Below are positions 42,616 to 52,398 of a stretch of DNA of 64,000 nt, piece by piece. Source of the stretch: Euglena gracilis (Eukaryota > Euglenida > Euglenophyceae > Euglenales); contig CP154955.1 in NCBI GenBank assembly GCA_039621445.1, forward strand, positions 39,378,426 to 39,442,425, written 5' to 3'. Both the position numbers and the translations under genes were made by a program. The notes under the pieces were generated by a model that saw nothing but the letters and a program-made list of their open reading frames with translations, was not told the DNA's origin and ran no database searches. Each line of letters begins with the position of its first letter. The stretch's first letter is position 1.

Positions 42616-43161
42616 GTGTCGAAGGGCAATTAGGAATCAGCCAACTCCGGCGAAAAAGGCACTAAGCGGGACCCCCTAACCCAGCGCACCAAAACAATCA
42701 CAACACCGCCGGCGAGCAAGGCATGGCCTCACAATGGCAAAGTGCGGAGCCCGAGGTGTCGCAAAATGCGAGCCCGATGTGTGCCGCACTCCCTCGAGGA
42801 AGGCTTACAAGGGAGGAAGGGACACCGAGGGCGACGCACAAAAACCTTGTGAGCCCCCCCCCCCACCCATAAAAGAAAATTTGCAGCCAAGAGCCCTCGG
42901 TCAGAAAATGGGGGCCAGGGAGAAGAGGGGGGGCCCAAAGGGGCAAGAAGCCACGCCGCCAAGTGGGAGCAACATCGTCAGGCAACTCCGGCGAGGCGGC
43001 GCTGAGCAGGGACACCTCGGGCTCCGCACTTTGCCATTGTGAGGCCATGCCTTGCTCGCCGGCGGTTTGTTGTGTGATTGTTCGGTGCGCTGGGTTAGGA
43101 GGTCCCGCTTAGTACCTTTATTCGCCGGAGTTGGCTGATTCCTAATCTTGCCCTTCGACAC
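42616..43161. repeat. Palindromic junction of two DIRS-like elements
   Basis: The left arm 42,616-42,760 and right arm 43,011-43,161 are inverted copies over about 145 bp (gtgtcgaagggcaa, ccaactccggcg, gcgagcaaggcatgg, gcggagcccgaggtgtc). The 250-bp spacer matches, in plus orientation, the sequence after the recombinase at 47,215-47,470 (gagggac, acaccgagggcg, agccctcggtcagaa, gggggccaggg). The centre is therefore a third, 3'-end fragment lying between two 5' ends. Confidence 0.75.
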
Positions 43162-43282
43162 GGAAGAAGACAAAAACTTTGAAGAACAGAGTTGGAAGAG
43201 ATCAAGACAATACAATATCAATATTCAGAACCTGTAGAACCTGAAGAATATCAAATTCAAGAAAATATTTCAACTTTGACAT

Positions 43283-46200
43283 TTGAAGTCAATGCAGCAT
43301 GTGGGGAAGAAATTGGAATTATCAAGTCGACAACCTGGACACAGTGCAGAACAAGAAACGCCAGCTGGAGAACTCGGAGATGCGGTTTCAACGTGGCGAA
43401 CCGTGGCCATCACTTCCCCCCCACACATCTCAGCAGAAAATTTTCAGCGGCAGACAGCCACACACAGTGATGGCCATGGACCCTGGCAGACAGTGGGCAA
43501 AAAGCCCAGACGACAGCGGAAGACATTGGGTACCCAGGGTCAAGACCCATTACATTTCAAATTGGGGTGCAGGAAACCTTCAAAATTGGCAGACCCAGCC
43601 AAGAGAGCAAACGCCCCAGCCCACAGAGCAAATGCCCCCAACCAATCAAGATGGAATAAGGGACAAGGGGGCCAGTACAACATTGGAAAGCCAGAAGATG
43701 GCCCAGTCTGGAGCAGAAGACCAATCCAAGGGCTATGGCAGCCCACAGGAAGGGGCAAAAGAGGTCTGTACCAACCATCCTTTTCAAATTCAGCCCACAA
43801 CCCCATTCCAGGGGGGAGGGGAGAGGCCCAGCAACAGGGCTCCCCCAGATTTCAATTGGGCATGGCAAGAAGCCAGAACTTACAGCCCCGGCCATGGAGG
43901 CCAGAGCAAAAGGGGCTTGGTTCAAGGAGGCCAATCCAAGGGCTATGGCAGCCATACAAGGGGTGGACCTCCAGAGGCCCCCCAGAAGCTAAAGGGCAGC
44001 CCCACAGGGCTTTGTATTTAACAAATGCCCAGCCCCAGGAGGAACAGGGGGAAGGGGAAGGACCCCCACAAGTATTTATTCATCAATCTTCAAATCCCCC
44101 AGTGGAATCAAGAAGGGGGGGACCCACAGAGGCCCCCCTATGGTATGGATACCAACACCATCATCATCAAGGAGGCCTGATAGGCAAAACAGGGGCAGTA
44201 AGCCCTATGGTATGCACTCCAACAACAAGATCCTCCAGAGAGAGAGTGAGAAGAGAGGAGAGTGCATGCACACCCCCCCAGGAAAACTTTCCCTTTCCAA
44301 GGGCTCAAGCCCTAGGGGCCCTAAGGGTGCAATGTCCAACACCCCCAGCCCAGCCCCCCCAAAATCATCTTATCCAGGAAATAAATTCCATGGAGGAGAA
44401 ATGGGGAGACACCCCCCTCCATCAAAGGTTGCAAAAAAGCTTGAAATGGTGGACAAAAAATGCCCCCCCAACAACATGTCAACTCATCAGGGATGGCATT
44501 CAACCCCCTTGGGTAAACCCACCAAAATTGTCCACCCACCCAAAAATCAGAGCAAATTTGAACCTGCCCCAAGCAGAAAAAATACTGCTGGATTACGAAA
44601 AATCTGGATCTGTGAAGAGGGTGAGGGATTCAACCACCCAGCACCTGATCCCCTGGTTTCTGATTTCAAAACCAGAGGGGGGACAGACCAAATGGAGGTT
44701 AATAAGCGATTGCAGGGAAATAAATCAAAGGTTCCAAGTGAAACCTTTCAAGCTGGATCACATCCAGCACATTTTTCCAGTGTTGGAAAAAGGCCACTGG
44801 GCATCCAAAATAGACCTAAAGGATGCTTACTTCCACATACCAGTGAGCCAGGCCCTAAGGCCATTTTTAAGGCATCAGGTGGGGGGGCAGACCTGGGAAT
44901 TCCAGGCAGGCTGTTTTGGCCTAAATATAATGCCCCAAATTTTTATGTCAGTAATGAAGACATTCGAAAAGCTGTGGAGAAAAAGGGGCATCCAGGTATT
45001 TATTTACCTGGACGACATTTTACTGGTGGCCCCAACACAAAACATCTTACAAAATCACCTGAACACAGTCGTCAGGGATTTAATCAAATCAGGGTTCAAA
45101 ATCAATGTGAAAAAGTCCACCCTCCAGCCCAGCCAAATCGTAAATCATCTTGGATTTCAACTAAACTTCCAAGAGGGAAAATTACAGGTGCCCCCCCAGA
45201 AAATAAAAACCGTAAAAAAGGAGCTGGGAGCGGGGAAAAATGGTGAAAAAAGATCACATGTCAAAAAGGCAACTGGCTGCCATTTTGGGCCAAATCAGAT
45301 GCAATCTAATGGCCCTGCCCTTTCTAAGGGCCTTTACGGATGCCCTGGCAAATTTTTTGGTGGAAAATTCCACAGCCCCCTGGGACTCAAAACACCCCAT
45401 TTCCCAAAGGATAAAGGATCAATTAAGGGAGATAAAAATTCTGATGGACACCTGGGGGGGCAGACCCTTCCCCCAAAGTGCAAACAGAGAGTTGCACTCA
45501 GACAGCAGTACCCATGCCTGGGGGGGGGGCTAGACATTCGAACAGGCAAAATTGTGCAGGAATTTTGGAGGGAAAACTCCATTTTGCACATAAACGTCAA
45601 AGAATTAAGTGCAGCAATAAGCACCGTTCAAAGCCTCAGCAAACCAGGAGAAACTGTGTCCCTGTCAGTGGACAATCAAGTAATTTACTATTACTTAACA
45701 AAAGGGGGGGGGCAGAAAAGACCCCTTCAATTCCATGCTAAGACCCTTTTTCAAATGGTGCATGGAGCACAACATAAACCTGCAAGTAAAGTGGGTCCCT
45801 TCAAAGGAATGCCTGGCAGATCCCATAAGCAGGTGGGAAATGGACAGGGGGGATTACTCACTGGACCCCCAACTTTTTCAATGGCTGAGGCAGCAGTTCA
45901 AAAATCACATCAGCCTAAAAACAGACCTTTTTGCCTCACCAGGCAACAAAAAACTGCCACATTTTGTGGCCAGGTGGCCCCACTGGGAAGCCACAGCAGT
46001 GGATGCATTGCAATGTCCACTGGACAACATGGGGGATCTTTATGCAAACCCCCCCTGGTCTGTAATCCAAAAATTTCTCCCCAGATTAAGACTGTTTCCA
46101 AAAGCCAAAGTTTTGATGGTCACCCCCTACTGGGATTCAGCCACATGGTGGCCCCAATTAATAAAAATGAAAGTACCAGGGACCCCCTGCCTGAAAATCA

Positions 46201-47479
46201 CCCCTTACAAGGGTATGTTTACCAATTGCAGGGGGGAAAAAATGCCACCCCCCAGGTGGCCCCTCCTTTGCATGATTTGCTCAGGCAAATTTTGGAGGGG
46301 AAACAAATACAAAATTCAACCATTACAGATTTCCTGGGAAGAAACCCCAGTTTGAAAAGGTACCAAAGTGCCTTTACGCTTTTATGGGTGATTCTGGAAA
46401 AAATGGGGGTACCCCCCCCTGAAGCCACCACTGACCAAGTGGTTGACGCTTTAATTCAACTGTTTCAATTTTCAAAGGCACAAGCACGCAATGCATACAG
46501 TGCGATGCTATTGATCCCTGGCTTTGGGGGCCTGAGGTTCCATGCCATGTTGGCACCTTACAAAAGGCTTTGGAACCACAACCTGGAGAAATATGGGGCA
46601 TTCTGGGATCCCCTCCCAATCCTCCTGGGGCTGGCACAGTCCCCCCTGCCCTCTGATATATGTACATTGCGTACACAACTCATTTTCTGTTCACGCATCC
46701 TCTGTTTATACAGATCATCTGATTTGGCACAGGTCCAAAGAACCACCAGTGTGTTGGGGGGGGCACCCTACATTAAAATTAAACGTAAAGGGCAAAAGCT
46801 CCATAAGTGGGAGAGAGTTGTCTCCATTCCCCAGTGCCCCCAAATCAGTCCCTTTCATTTAATGTTGTCTTATGTGGCAGCAACACGTTTCTTCATGAAA
46901 CCGGGGGGCCCCCTCTTGATTACGTTAAAACCCCCCTACAAAGCCATTAAGGCAGATACCATTGCTTCTATCACCAAAGACTTTTTGACCAAACAGGGGG
47001 TGCCCCCCCAGGTTTGGGGACCCCACTCCACCAGAGGGGCAGGGGTTGGTTTACTCAAAAAATTGGGCCTTTCTGCCCAAGAAGTTTGTGAAATTGGTCA
47101 ATGGAAGGGGGTGGAGGCTTTCACAGCCCATTATCAAAGACTGGGTGCCCAAGGTTCTTTGGAGAATGCCCTGGCCCCCCTTTTTTCAGTGCACAATCTG
47201 GCCTCACAATGGCAAAGTGCGGAGCCCGAGGTGTCTCGTACACCCTCGAGGCAAGCCGGAAAGGGAGGGAGGGACACCGAGGGCGGAGCACAAAGACATT
47301 GTGAGCCCGACCCCCCCACCCATTTAAGAAAATTTGTCTTCAAACGCCCTCGGTCAGAAGATGGGGGCCAGGGGGAGGTGGGGGGGGGAACCCCCCAGGC
47401 AAAGAAACAGCGCCATGGTCGCCACGTCGGAGACAATGCAGCCAACTCCGGCGAGGCGGCACTAAGCGGGACCTCCTAA
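43283..47479 (+). CDS. DIRS-like polyprotein frame (gag, RT, RNase H, tyrosine recombinase), 1,398 codons
   Basis: The frame is unbroken. Residues 1-400 are gag-like and basic (PWQTVGKKPRRQRKT near 75). RT follows, with SDCREINQRFQV, KIDLKDAYFHIPV (from 509) and YLDD at 575-578. The tyrosine recombinase occupies about 1,050-1,300, with R1144, H1248, R1251, W1274 and Y1284. Between them the frame leaves the protein phase twice. In 45,230-45,535 the conserved sequence (MSKRQLAAILGQIRCNLMAL) is in another phase, and from the G run at 45,705 to about 46,350 the RNase H end and NPPW block are in another phase. RT and recombinase look intact, but the middle would be mistranslated. ATG 43,283 is the first in frame. 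Confidence 0.75.
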   Translation: MKSMQHVGKKLELSSRQPGHSAEQETPAGELGDAVSTWRTVAITSPPHISAENFQRQTATHSDGHGPWQTVGKKPRRQRKTLGTQGQDPLHFKLGCRKPSKLADPAKRANAPAHRANAPNQSRWNKGQGGQYNIGKPEDGPVWSRRPIQGLWQPTGRGKRGLYQPSFSNSAHNPIPGGRGEAQQQGSPRFQLGMARSQNLQPRPWRPEQKGLGSRRPIQGLWQPYKGWTSRGPPEAKGQPHRALYLTNAQPQEEQGEGEGPPQVFIHQSSNPPVESRRGGPTEAPLWYGYQHHHHQGGLIGKTGAVSPMVCTPTTRSSRERVRREESACTPPQENFPFPRAQALGALRVQCPTPPAQPPQNHLIQEINSMEEKWGDTPLHQRLQKSLKWWTKNAPPTTCQLIRDGIQPPWVNPPKLSTHPKIRANLNLPQAEKILLDYEKSGSVKRVRDSTTQHLIPWFLISKPEGGQTKWRLISDCREINQRFQVKPFKLDHIQHIFPVLEKGHWASKIDLKDAYFHIPVSQALRPFLRHQVGGQTWEFQAGCFGLNIMPQIFMSVMKTFEKLWRKRGIQVFIYLDDILLVAPTQNILQNHLNTVVRDLIKSGFKINVKKSTLQPSQIVNHLGFQLNFQEGKLQVPPQKIKTVKKELGAGKNGEKRSHVKKATGCHFGPNQMQSNGPALSKGLYGCPGKFFGGKFHSPLGLKTPHFPKDKGSIKGDKNSDGHLGGQTLPPKCKQRVALRQQYPCLGGGLDIRTGKIVQEFWRENSILHINVKELSAAISTVQSLSKPGETVSLSVDNQVIYYYLTKGGGQKRPLQFHAKTLFQMVHGAQHKPASKVGPFKGMPGRSHKQVGNGQGGLLTGPPTFSMAEAAVQKSHQPKNRPFCLTRQQKTATFCGQVAPLGSHSSGCIAMSTGQHGGSLCKPPLVCNPKISPQIKTVSKSQSFDGHPLLGFSHMVAPINKNESTRDPLPENHPLQGYVYQLQGGKNATPQVAPPLHDLLRQILEGKQIQNSTITDFLGRNPSLKRYQSAFTLLWVILEKMGVPPPEATTDQVVDALIQLFQFSKAQARNAYSAMLLIPGFGGLRFHAMLAPYKRLWNHNLEKYGAFWDPLPILLGLAQSPLPSDICTLRTQLIFCSRILCLYRSSDLAQVQRTTSVLGGAPYIKIKRKGQKLHKWERVVSIPQCPQISPFHLMLSYVAATRFFMKPGGPLLITLKPPYKAIKADTIASITKDFLTKQGVPPQVWGPHSTRGAGVGLLKKLGLSAQEVCEIGQWKGVEAFTAHYQRLGAQGSLENALAPLFSVHNLASQWQSAEPEVSRTPSRQAGKGGRDTEGGAQRHCEPDPPTHLRKFVFKRPRSEDGGQGEVGGGTPQAKKQRHGRHVGDNAANSGEAALSGTS
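45240..45533 (+). pseudogene. RNase H start of element 2 in the true phase
   Basis: This frame carries MSKRQLAAILGQIRCNLMAL, PFLRAFTDALANFL and LHSDSSTHAW, the RT thumb and first RNase H strand. The same residues are in the main frame of element 1. It ends in a TAG after a run of ten G (45,520-45,529), and the main frame resumes at GLDIRTGKIVQ. Confidence 0.7.
45735..46355 (+). pseudogene. RNase H end and Dam-like block of element 2 in the true phase
   Basis: A 206-codon frame with WCMEHNINLQVKWVPSKE, CLADPISRWEMDRGD, then DLFASPGNKKLPHFVARW, DALQCPLDN and YANPPWSVI. LADPISRW is the end of RNase H. The DLFAS...NPPW block is typical of DIRS-type polyproteins, and NPPW is the motif of N6-adenine methyltransferases. 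The other frame over the same DNA is also open in both element copies. Confidence 0.7.
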
Positions 47480-47715
47480 CCCAGCGCACCGAACAATCAC
47501 ACAACAAACCGCCGGCGAGCAAGGCATGGCCTCACAATGTCTTTGTGCTTCGCCCTCGGTGTCCCTTCCTCCCTTCTCGGTCTGCCTCGAGGGAGTACGA
47601 GACTCCTAACCCATCGCAGCGAACAATAACACAGCAAACTGCCGGCGAGCAAGGCATGGCCTCACAAGGTCTTTGTGCTGCGCCCTCGGTGTCCCGTCCT
47701 CCTGTGTCTGTCTGC
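47215..47715 (+). repeat. 3' terminal region of DIRS-like element 2
   Basis: 47,225-47,305 (gaggcaagccggaaag, acaccgagggcggagc, acaaagacattgtgag) is inverted at 47,531-47,605 (cacaatgtctttgtgc, gccctcggtgtccc, ctcgagggagtacgag), so the end can fold into a long hairpin. Between them is the shared terminal block (ccaactccggcg to gcctcacaatg, 47,441-47,540). A second partial copy follows at 47,603-47,701. Confidence 0.7.
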
Positions 47716-48349
47716 GTCGTTGAGCACGAGAATGATAGTGAAATTTTAGGCAGTAGAAAAATTAATAATTCAACTTTCCACGAAAAATGGCTAACAAAAA
47801 AGGATTGGAAAATTTGAAAAATGGTCTTCTGGGTGTCTTTTGTGATTTTTCAGCAAAAAAAACACCAAATTGACCACGCGCCAAACTGATCTTTTTGTTC
47901 TCACATTTGGCCATGGCCCCTGAACGTCGTTCCGCCAAAACGGTGGGGGGAAATGGCAGGAAAAAACCAAGAGAAAAAATTGTTGTTTTCCATCACCTTT
48001 GTGTCCCGACATTTTTGTCTGGACTGTGAAAAACCAGCCAATGTGTGCAGGGTTTTTTTGCCAGCTTGTCCAAAAACTTGACCACTTGTGCGAAGAATTG
48101 GGCGTCAGCTCCCTATGCAAAACCACTTTTTCTTCAAATAATGAATTTGATCAGTCCAATGAGCAAAATCTCCCAACCCGGTGGCTCCGCACATTTTTCG
48201 GGGTGAGATTCTGGCTTCCAGTTCCAAGAAACATTTGTGTGAAATATGTTTCTGGAACCATTGGAGCGATCACTTGGAGTGGGGCTGTGATTACACAACC
48301 CTTTCATCATTGATACATCTTACTACGTATCATGAGAGCACGTGGAGCA
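47716..48349. other. Non-coding flank right of the DIRS pair
   Basis: AT-richer sequence without a recognised protein frame or repeat. Confidence 0.4.
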
Positions 48350-48780
48350 ATATCCGAAATCGGATTTCCATGTGGCCCACTGGGGATACAACGAAACAGA
48401 GACAGGAAGGGGGATGGCTGACGATGCAAGGTCCCCCACAGCCGGGCCACAGGGCACCAACGGAGCCGGGACGTCGCTCGCAGCCCCACCACCGGGAGCC
48501 AGGCCGGCGACCTCGGGCCCGCCACCAGGGCTGTACGGGAAGGGGGGGCACCCACCATCAGGATGGGGGTGGGGGGCGTGGTCGACCCCCCCCCCCACCA
48601 GCCACAGGGTTGCCGGGATTCCCGTACAGCCGTGCCCGCCACTCCGCACAGGGTCCGTGGCAAAGACCGCATGGATGGTAGAGGGGTCCCTGCGCAAGGC
48701 GCGGCACAAGCTTCGGCATCCGCAAGTCGCCCACCCAGAATGACAGGGGCTGAACGACTTGGAGTGCGGCGGCCGGCTGG
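48350..48780. other. GC-rich island, possible exon, frame undecided
   Basis: All three minus frames and two plus frames stay open across much of this 0.4-kb island because of its GC content. The minus frame with LRMPKLVPRLAQGPLYHPCG (48,735-48,650) looks most protein-like. No splice-site pair fixed a model. It lies 1.6 kb downstream (minus strand) of the exon at 50,379-50,541 and could be part of the same gene. Confidence 0.3.
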
Positions 48781-49860
48781 CTACCACTCGACGGATTAGA
48801 TGGTCAGTCCATCGATTTTCAATGCCTTTTGTTTCCCCAAAAAATATGGAATCCCTTGTGTTGCAGATATTGTTTTGTTACATGCGCGTAGAGGTAACTA
48901 AATCGCTCTTTGTTAATAATGATGTTTTCATTGGAGTGGCTAGTCGACCGACTAGTCGGTTCACCACCTGCATCCACAGCATCCACAACAACATCTGCAT
49001 GCACTTCAGCCAATTTCAGCCACTTTGCCTGCTTTCCCCAAATTTCACCCACCTTTGGCCGCTTTTGGCTTGCAGCTACTGTTAGATATGCTTTTTGATT
49101 GCTTCCAGTTGTTTTCTTGCGACCTTTGGCGGTTTTGGGCTTCCTTAACAGCACTTTGGCCGGCCAAAGCCAATTTTAGACCATTGGCCACAAGCATCTC
49201 CCCTAACCCTGTTTCATTTGGCCAATCCAATCTGCATCCACCGAACTTGATCCAAAATGTGAATACACTGCATCTTGTCCAATATCTGCATCCATTGCAC
49301 CTTGTCCGGTATCTGCGTCTTGCCCAGTATGTTGATAGGGCAAGTCGACCAACTGGTCGATCGACTGGCCGGTGACCCCGCCACTCTGATGTTTGGAGCC
49401 AACGACAGGGCTAACGACGAAGCCATGAATATTCCGGTTACATTCCTGCAAGGGGCAAAATAGCAGGACGGCGCGAAGAGGGGGGCGACAATTGCCTGGG
49501 GGGGGGGGCGGTTGTCCTCTCGCAGGCAACTGTGATGGGCTGGCGATTGACCCAATGGGGTTTTGGATTTTCACCAACTCTTGTTGCCCATCAGTTTTTC
49601 GGTGATGAAAGCAGATAAAACACAAAACAGAAAGCACAAAGCAAAAAACACATTTTCGCACCACTAAACAAATCAATTTCTTGCGAAAAATTTCAGGACA
49701 GAATGAAAAAATGCCTCAGTCGGTCATCCGATTCACATTTTTTTTGGAAATACCTGCTATTCTCATGAGCAGAGCACGCCTCCTCTGGCACCAATTGCCT
49801 CCAGTTAAGCAACCCCCAACGCCAAACATCTCTTTCGCCATTGCATCCTCCTGTCCAGGG
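48781..49860. other. Non-coding region
   Basis: No supported gene. It contains short inverted words built on gtcgaccgac and gtcgatcgac (about 48,948 and 49,350) and a ctgcatcca/ccttgtcc pattern repeated at 49,230-49,325. Confidence 0.4.
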
Positions 49861-49863
49861 CAG

Positions 49864-49945
49864 CGTGTGCGTGCGTGTGTGCATGTGTGCGTGCATGTGC
49901 GTGTGCGTGTGTGTGGGCGTGCACGCTGCGTGTGCCGCGTGAGCG
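49864..49945. repeat. GT-rich simple repeat
   Basis: Alternating gtgtgcgtgcat units over about 80 bp. Similar purine-pyrimidine alternation recurs at 50,130-50,165 and as CA-rich sequence at 50,300-50,380, next to the splice donor of the exon at 50,379. Confidence 0.8.
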
Positions 49946-50378
49946 GCAACACTTCTTTTAAATGGGACGGGCCATTAATTTGGGCTTATTTTCTTGTGCA
50001 TCCCGACTTTCCGCTGAGGTAACTTTGGACGGTGCAATGCGGGTGTGTAAGAAGAACATCCATATATTGAGGGGATTTGGGGTTAAGGTGAACTATAATC
50101 GGCTGATATCGGCCGAAATGAAACCAGCCGTTTGTGCGTGTGCATGTGCGTGTGCATCTGCGTACGTTTGAGTGTGTGAGTCCCCCCTGGACAGACGACC
50201 TCACTGGACAAGCCGGACACCCCTTGATGGACAGACTCCCAAAAAAGGACGACCCCTCCCCCCTGGATGGACGAAAACCCCCTGCCAGGACGGACACGCA
50301 CATCCACGGACCTGCACACGCGCGCACACACTCTCCCGCACTCGCTTACGCACACAAGCCCACGCACTCACACCTCAC

Positions 50379-50541
50379 CAGGGTCCAGGGGAGGTCCATG
50401 TGTGCGGACGCGTCCAAAGCCTCAGGCATGCATGAGCCATCACAAGGACCCCTGGCACGGCCCAACAGAGAGTTGCGGTGTCCCGAGGGCCGCTGCTGGA
50501 CGTCCCGCTTGACGGCGGGCAGCGGATCGTACTCCGGACCG
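50379..50541 (-). CDS. Putative internal exon, unknown protein
   Basis: On the minus strand a cgccccag acceptor precedes 50,541 and a ctg|gtgagg donor follows 50,379. Both fit GT-AG introns. The 163 bp give one leading base and 54 codons, with GPEYDPLPAVKRDVQQRPSG and DGSCMPEALDASAHMDLPW. Composition is mixed and hydrophilic, unlike the low-complexity flanks. No domain is recognised. The intron that follows starts in CA/GT-rich repeats. The acceptor choice is less sure than the donor. Confidence 0.4.
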
Positions 50542-51368
50542 CTGGGGCGGGGCCCGTGCCCCGCCACCGCCCCCCTCCCCGCCCCCGGAGGGTGATGTTG
50601 GGCCCCAAGGGGCTGGCCAACCACCCGCCCGGGGCAACCGGAATGGTAGACGGCCATTCGGGCCATTCGGGCCCCAGTTCCGTTGGGAATTCAGTGCTGG
50701 GGGTGTGGGCTGCAGTTCTGCCTACCGCCAGCCACTGGCCTCCGCCATGCTGTGTAAAACCCATGGTGTGCCCTCCCCATCACTAATAACATATCCCACC
50801 CCACCACTCGGCCCAGGGCTTCGGCCGCCCAAATGCGCTCCCCCGACCACACACCTGTGAAAGACACCAACGAAGCCAGGGAATCATCACTTTGCGTCTA
50901 AAAACAGCCGATTTTGACAAAAATGATTGGTACAAAAAATTGAAACAATTCCACTTTGAAACAAAATTTGGAACAGTTCCAGCCAGCATCGATAAAATGT
51001 TGAAAATAAGAAATTAGAAATTGTGGGATAAACATTCATTTTGGGTTTTTTTTGATTTGAACATCGACAAATCTCCCCGAAATACTCCACCATCCCAGGC
51101 CCAACCTTTGGCGGCAGAAATTGCTCTAGGAATCTAACTAACATCGTAACCCAAGCTCCACCTACGCTGCGCGAATCTGGCGAACGCCGACGCGATTCCA
51201 CGCGTAGGGGTCGATTTTGGTTAAACGCAGCAGAGTTGCTACATGTCTGAATGATAGTTGGGTTGCCACGGGAAATCTGCAGCGTTGGGATGAAGGGGAA
51301 ATTGCAGTGTCGCTCCTGGGCCGAGATAGGTGTTCGGTCCCGGCCGCGACTTGCACCGCGGTCGCGAA

Positions 51369-51390
51369 GGCCCGTGCGTACGCACGGGCC
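51369..51390. repeat. Perfect 22-bp palindrome
   Basis: The arm ggcccgtgcgt is followed at once by its complement, with no mismatch and no spacer. Two telomere-like units (aaccctaaccct) lie 20 bp to the right at 51,411-51,422. No gene is assigned nearby. Confidence 0.7.
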
Positions 51391-51641
51391 GACGTCGCCT
51401 GTTCATTCGGAACCCTAACCCTGTCCCCAAAAATAATCCCATCCCAACTTTCCCCCCGAAGTGGGGCTCGGGATCCCCATCCCCCCCCCCCCCGCTGTGC
51501 CTTCAAGGGGGCTCAACTGCCATCAGTAATGGCCCGTAAAAAAGACTCCTGCTTAAAAAAAATTAGGGGACCGGACGAAAGCGGGTTTTCGGCTTCCTTT
51601 TCCATTTCAAACCTTCAAACAAACCGGGCAACTTCCACCTC

Positions 51642-51848
51642 TTAAGGCAACTTTTGGCGCACGAATTGCATAACTTGGGGGGTCACCAGTGGCAAAGAAG
51701 CATCCATCTGACCTTGCCACAACACAAGACAGTGGGCCACCCCCAGGCAAGTGCCTCCGACAGGACCCAGCACCAGGGTGTACTCCTTGCCACGCGTCGG
51801 GCCCCGCGGAGGGGACGGGCTGCGGAGGGCGAGGCCAGGGCTCTGCGG
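51642..51848 (-). CDS. Putative terminal exon, unknown protein
   Basis: The minus strand has a good acceptor (cattttctcag) before 51,848, an in-phase open frame of 68 codons and a TAA at 51,642-51,644. The end is KEYTLVLGPVGGTCLGVAHC and LVLWQGQMDASLPLVTPQVM, then QFVRQKLP. This block is hydrophobic and uncharged enough to be a structured end. The first 20 codons are Pro/Arg/Ser-rich. It could close the gene whose upstream exons are proposed at 52.1-57.1 kb, but joining phases were not established. Confidence 0.45.
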   Translation of the reverse strand, partial: PQSPGLALRSPSPPRGPTRGKEYTLVLGPVGGTCLGVAHCLVLWQGQMDASLPLVTPQVMQFVRQKLP

Positions 51849-52165
51849 CTGAGAAAATGGGGGGACCCCGCACTCCGCCACAGGGTGTTGTTACCAAACC
51901 ATCCATGGGTGGTATGGAGGAAGCGTCGCAACAAATGATCTCCCCAAAACGCAGTGTGCCGAATCAGGCTCAGTCACGCGTTTGAAAACCTGGGATTTGA
52001 AAACCAGGTGTTTGAAACCAGGTGTTTGGTTTAACAGAAGCAATTGGTCTCTTGCCACACAGCACGCGCGTGCGTTTGGTGTGTAGATGAAAAAACTCAA
52101 TTTTTTCCCATGCACGTTGAAATACTTATCGGGAAAGCGGCAACGATGAGCATTGCTGGGAAATT

Positions 52166-52398
52166 CACAGAAATCGGCCGTCTGCGACAAGCCACGGAGC
52201 TCCTGGGCGTGGGCGCGGGCGATGGTGTGCAGCTGGCCCCGCAGGCGCTGGGCCGCGTCTGCCTCCTCCCCGGCCGGGTCCTCCAGGTCGCCCGCTGCGG
52301 AGGAGGGCGTGGTGCAGCTGCGCTCCCACAGAGGGGGACAGGGCCGGGCGTGGTGGGGGTTGCTGGGGAGCTGCCGGAACCGTGTTTTCCGCTTTCGG
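52166..52398 (-). CDS. Putative internal exon, unknown protein
   Basis: The minus strand has acceptor cccgggcag before 52,398 and a possible donor tct|gtgaat. The frame reads SCTTPSSAAGDLEDPAGEE and ADAAQRLRGQLHTIARAHAQ, then ELRGLSQTADF. The second half looks like an amphipathic helix. Donor position is uncertain (an alternative gtcgca lies 20 bp upstream). No family is recognised. Confidence 0.35.

Noticed and set aside
43283-47479. An intact, functional DIRS polyprotein
   Set aside because: The frame is unbroken, but conserved RNase H and NPPW sequence lies in other phases, so the translated middle is not the family's protein.
48307-48787. A definite gene in the GC-rich island
   Set aside because: Five frames are open at once and no splice pair could be fixed. 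It is kept only as an undecided island.
51411-51422. Telomere
   Set aside because: Only two units of aaccct are present inside ordinary sequence.
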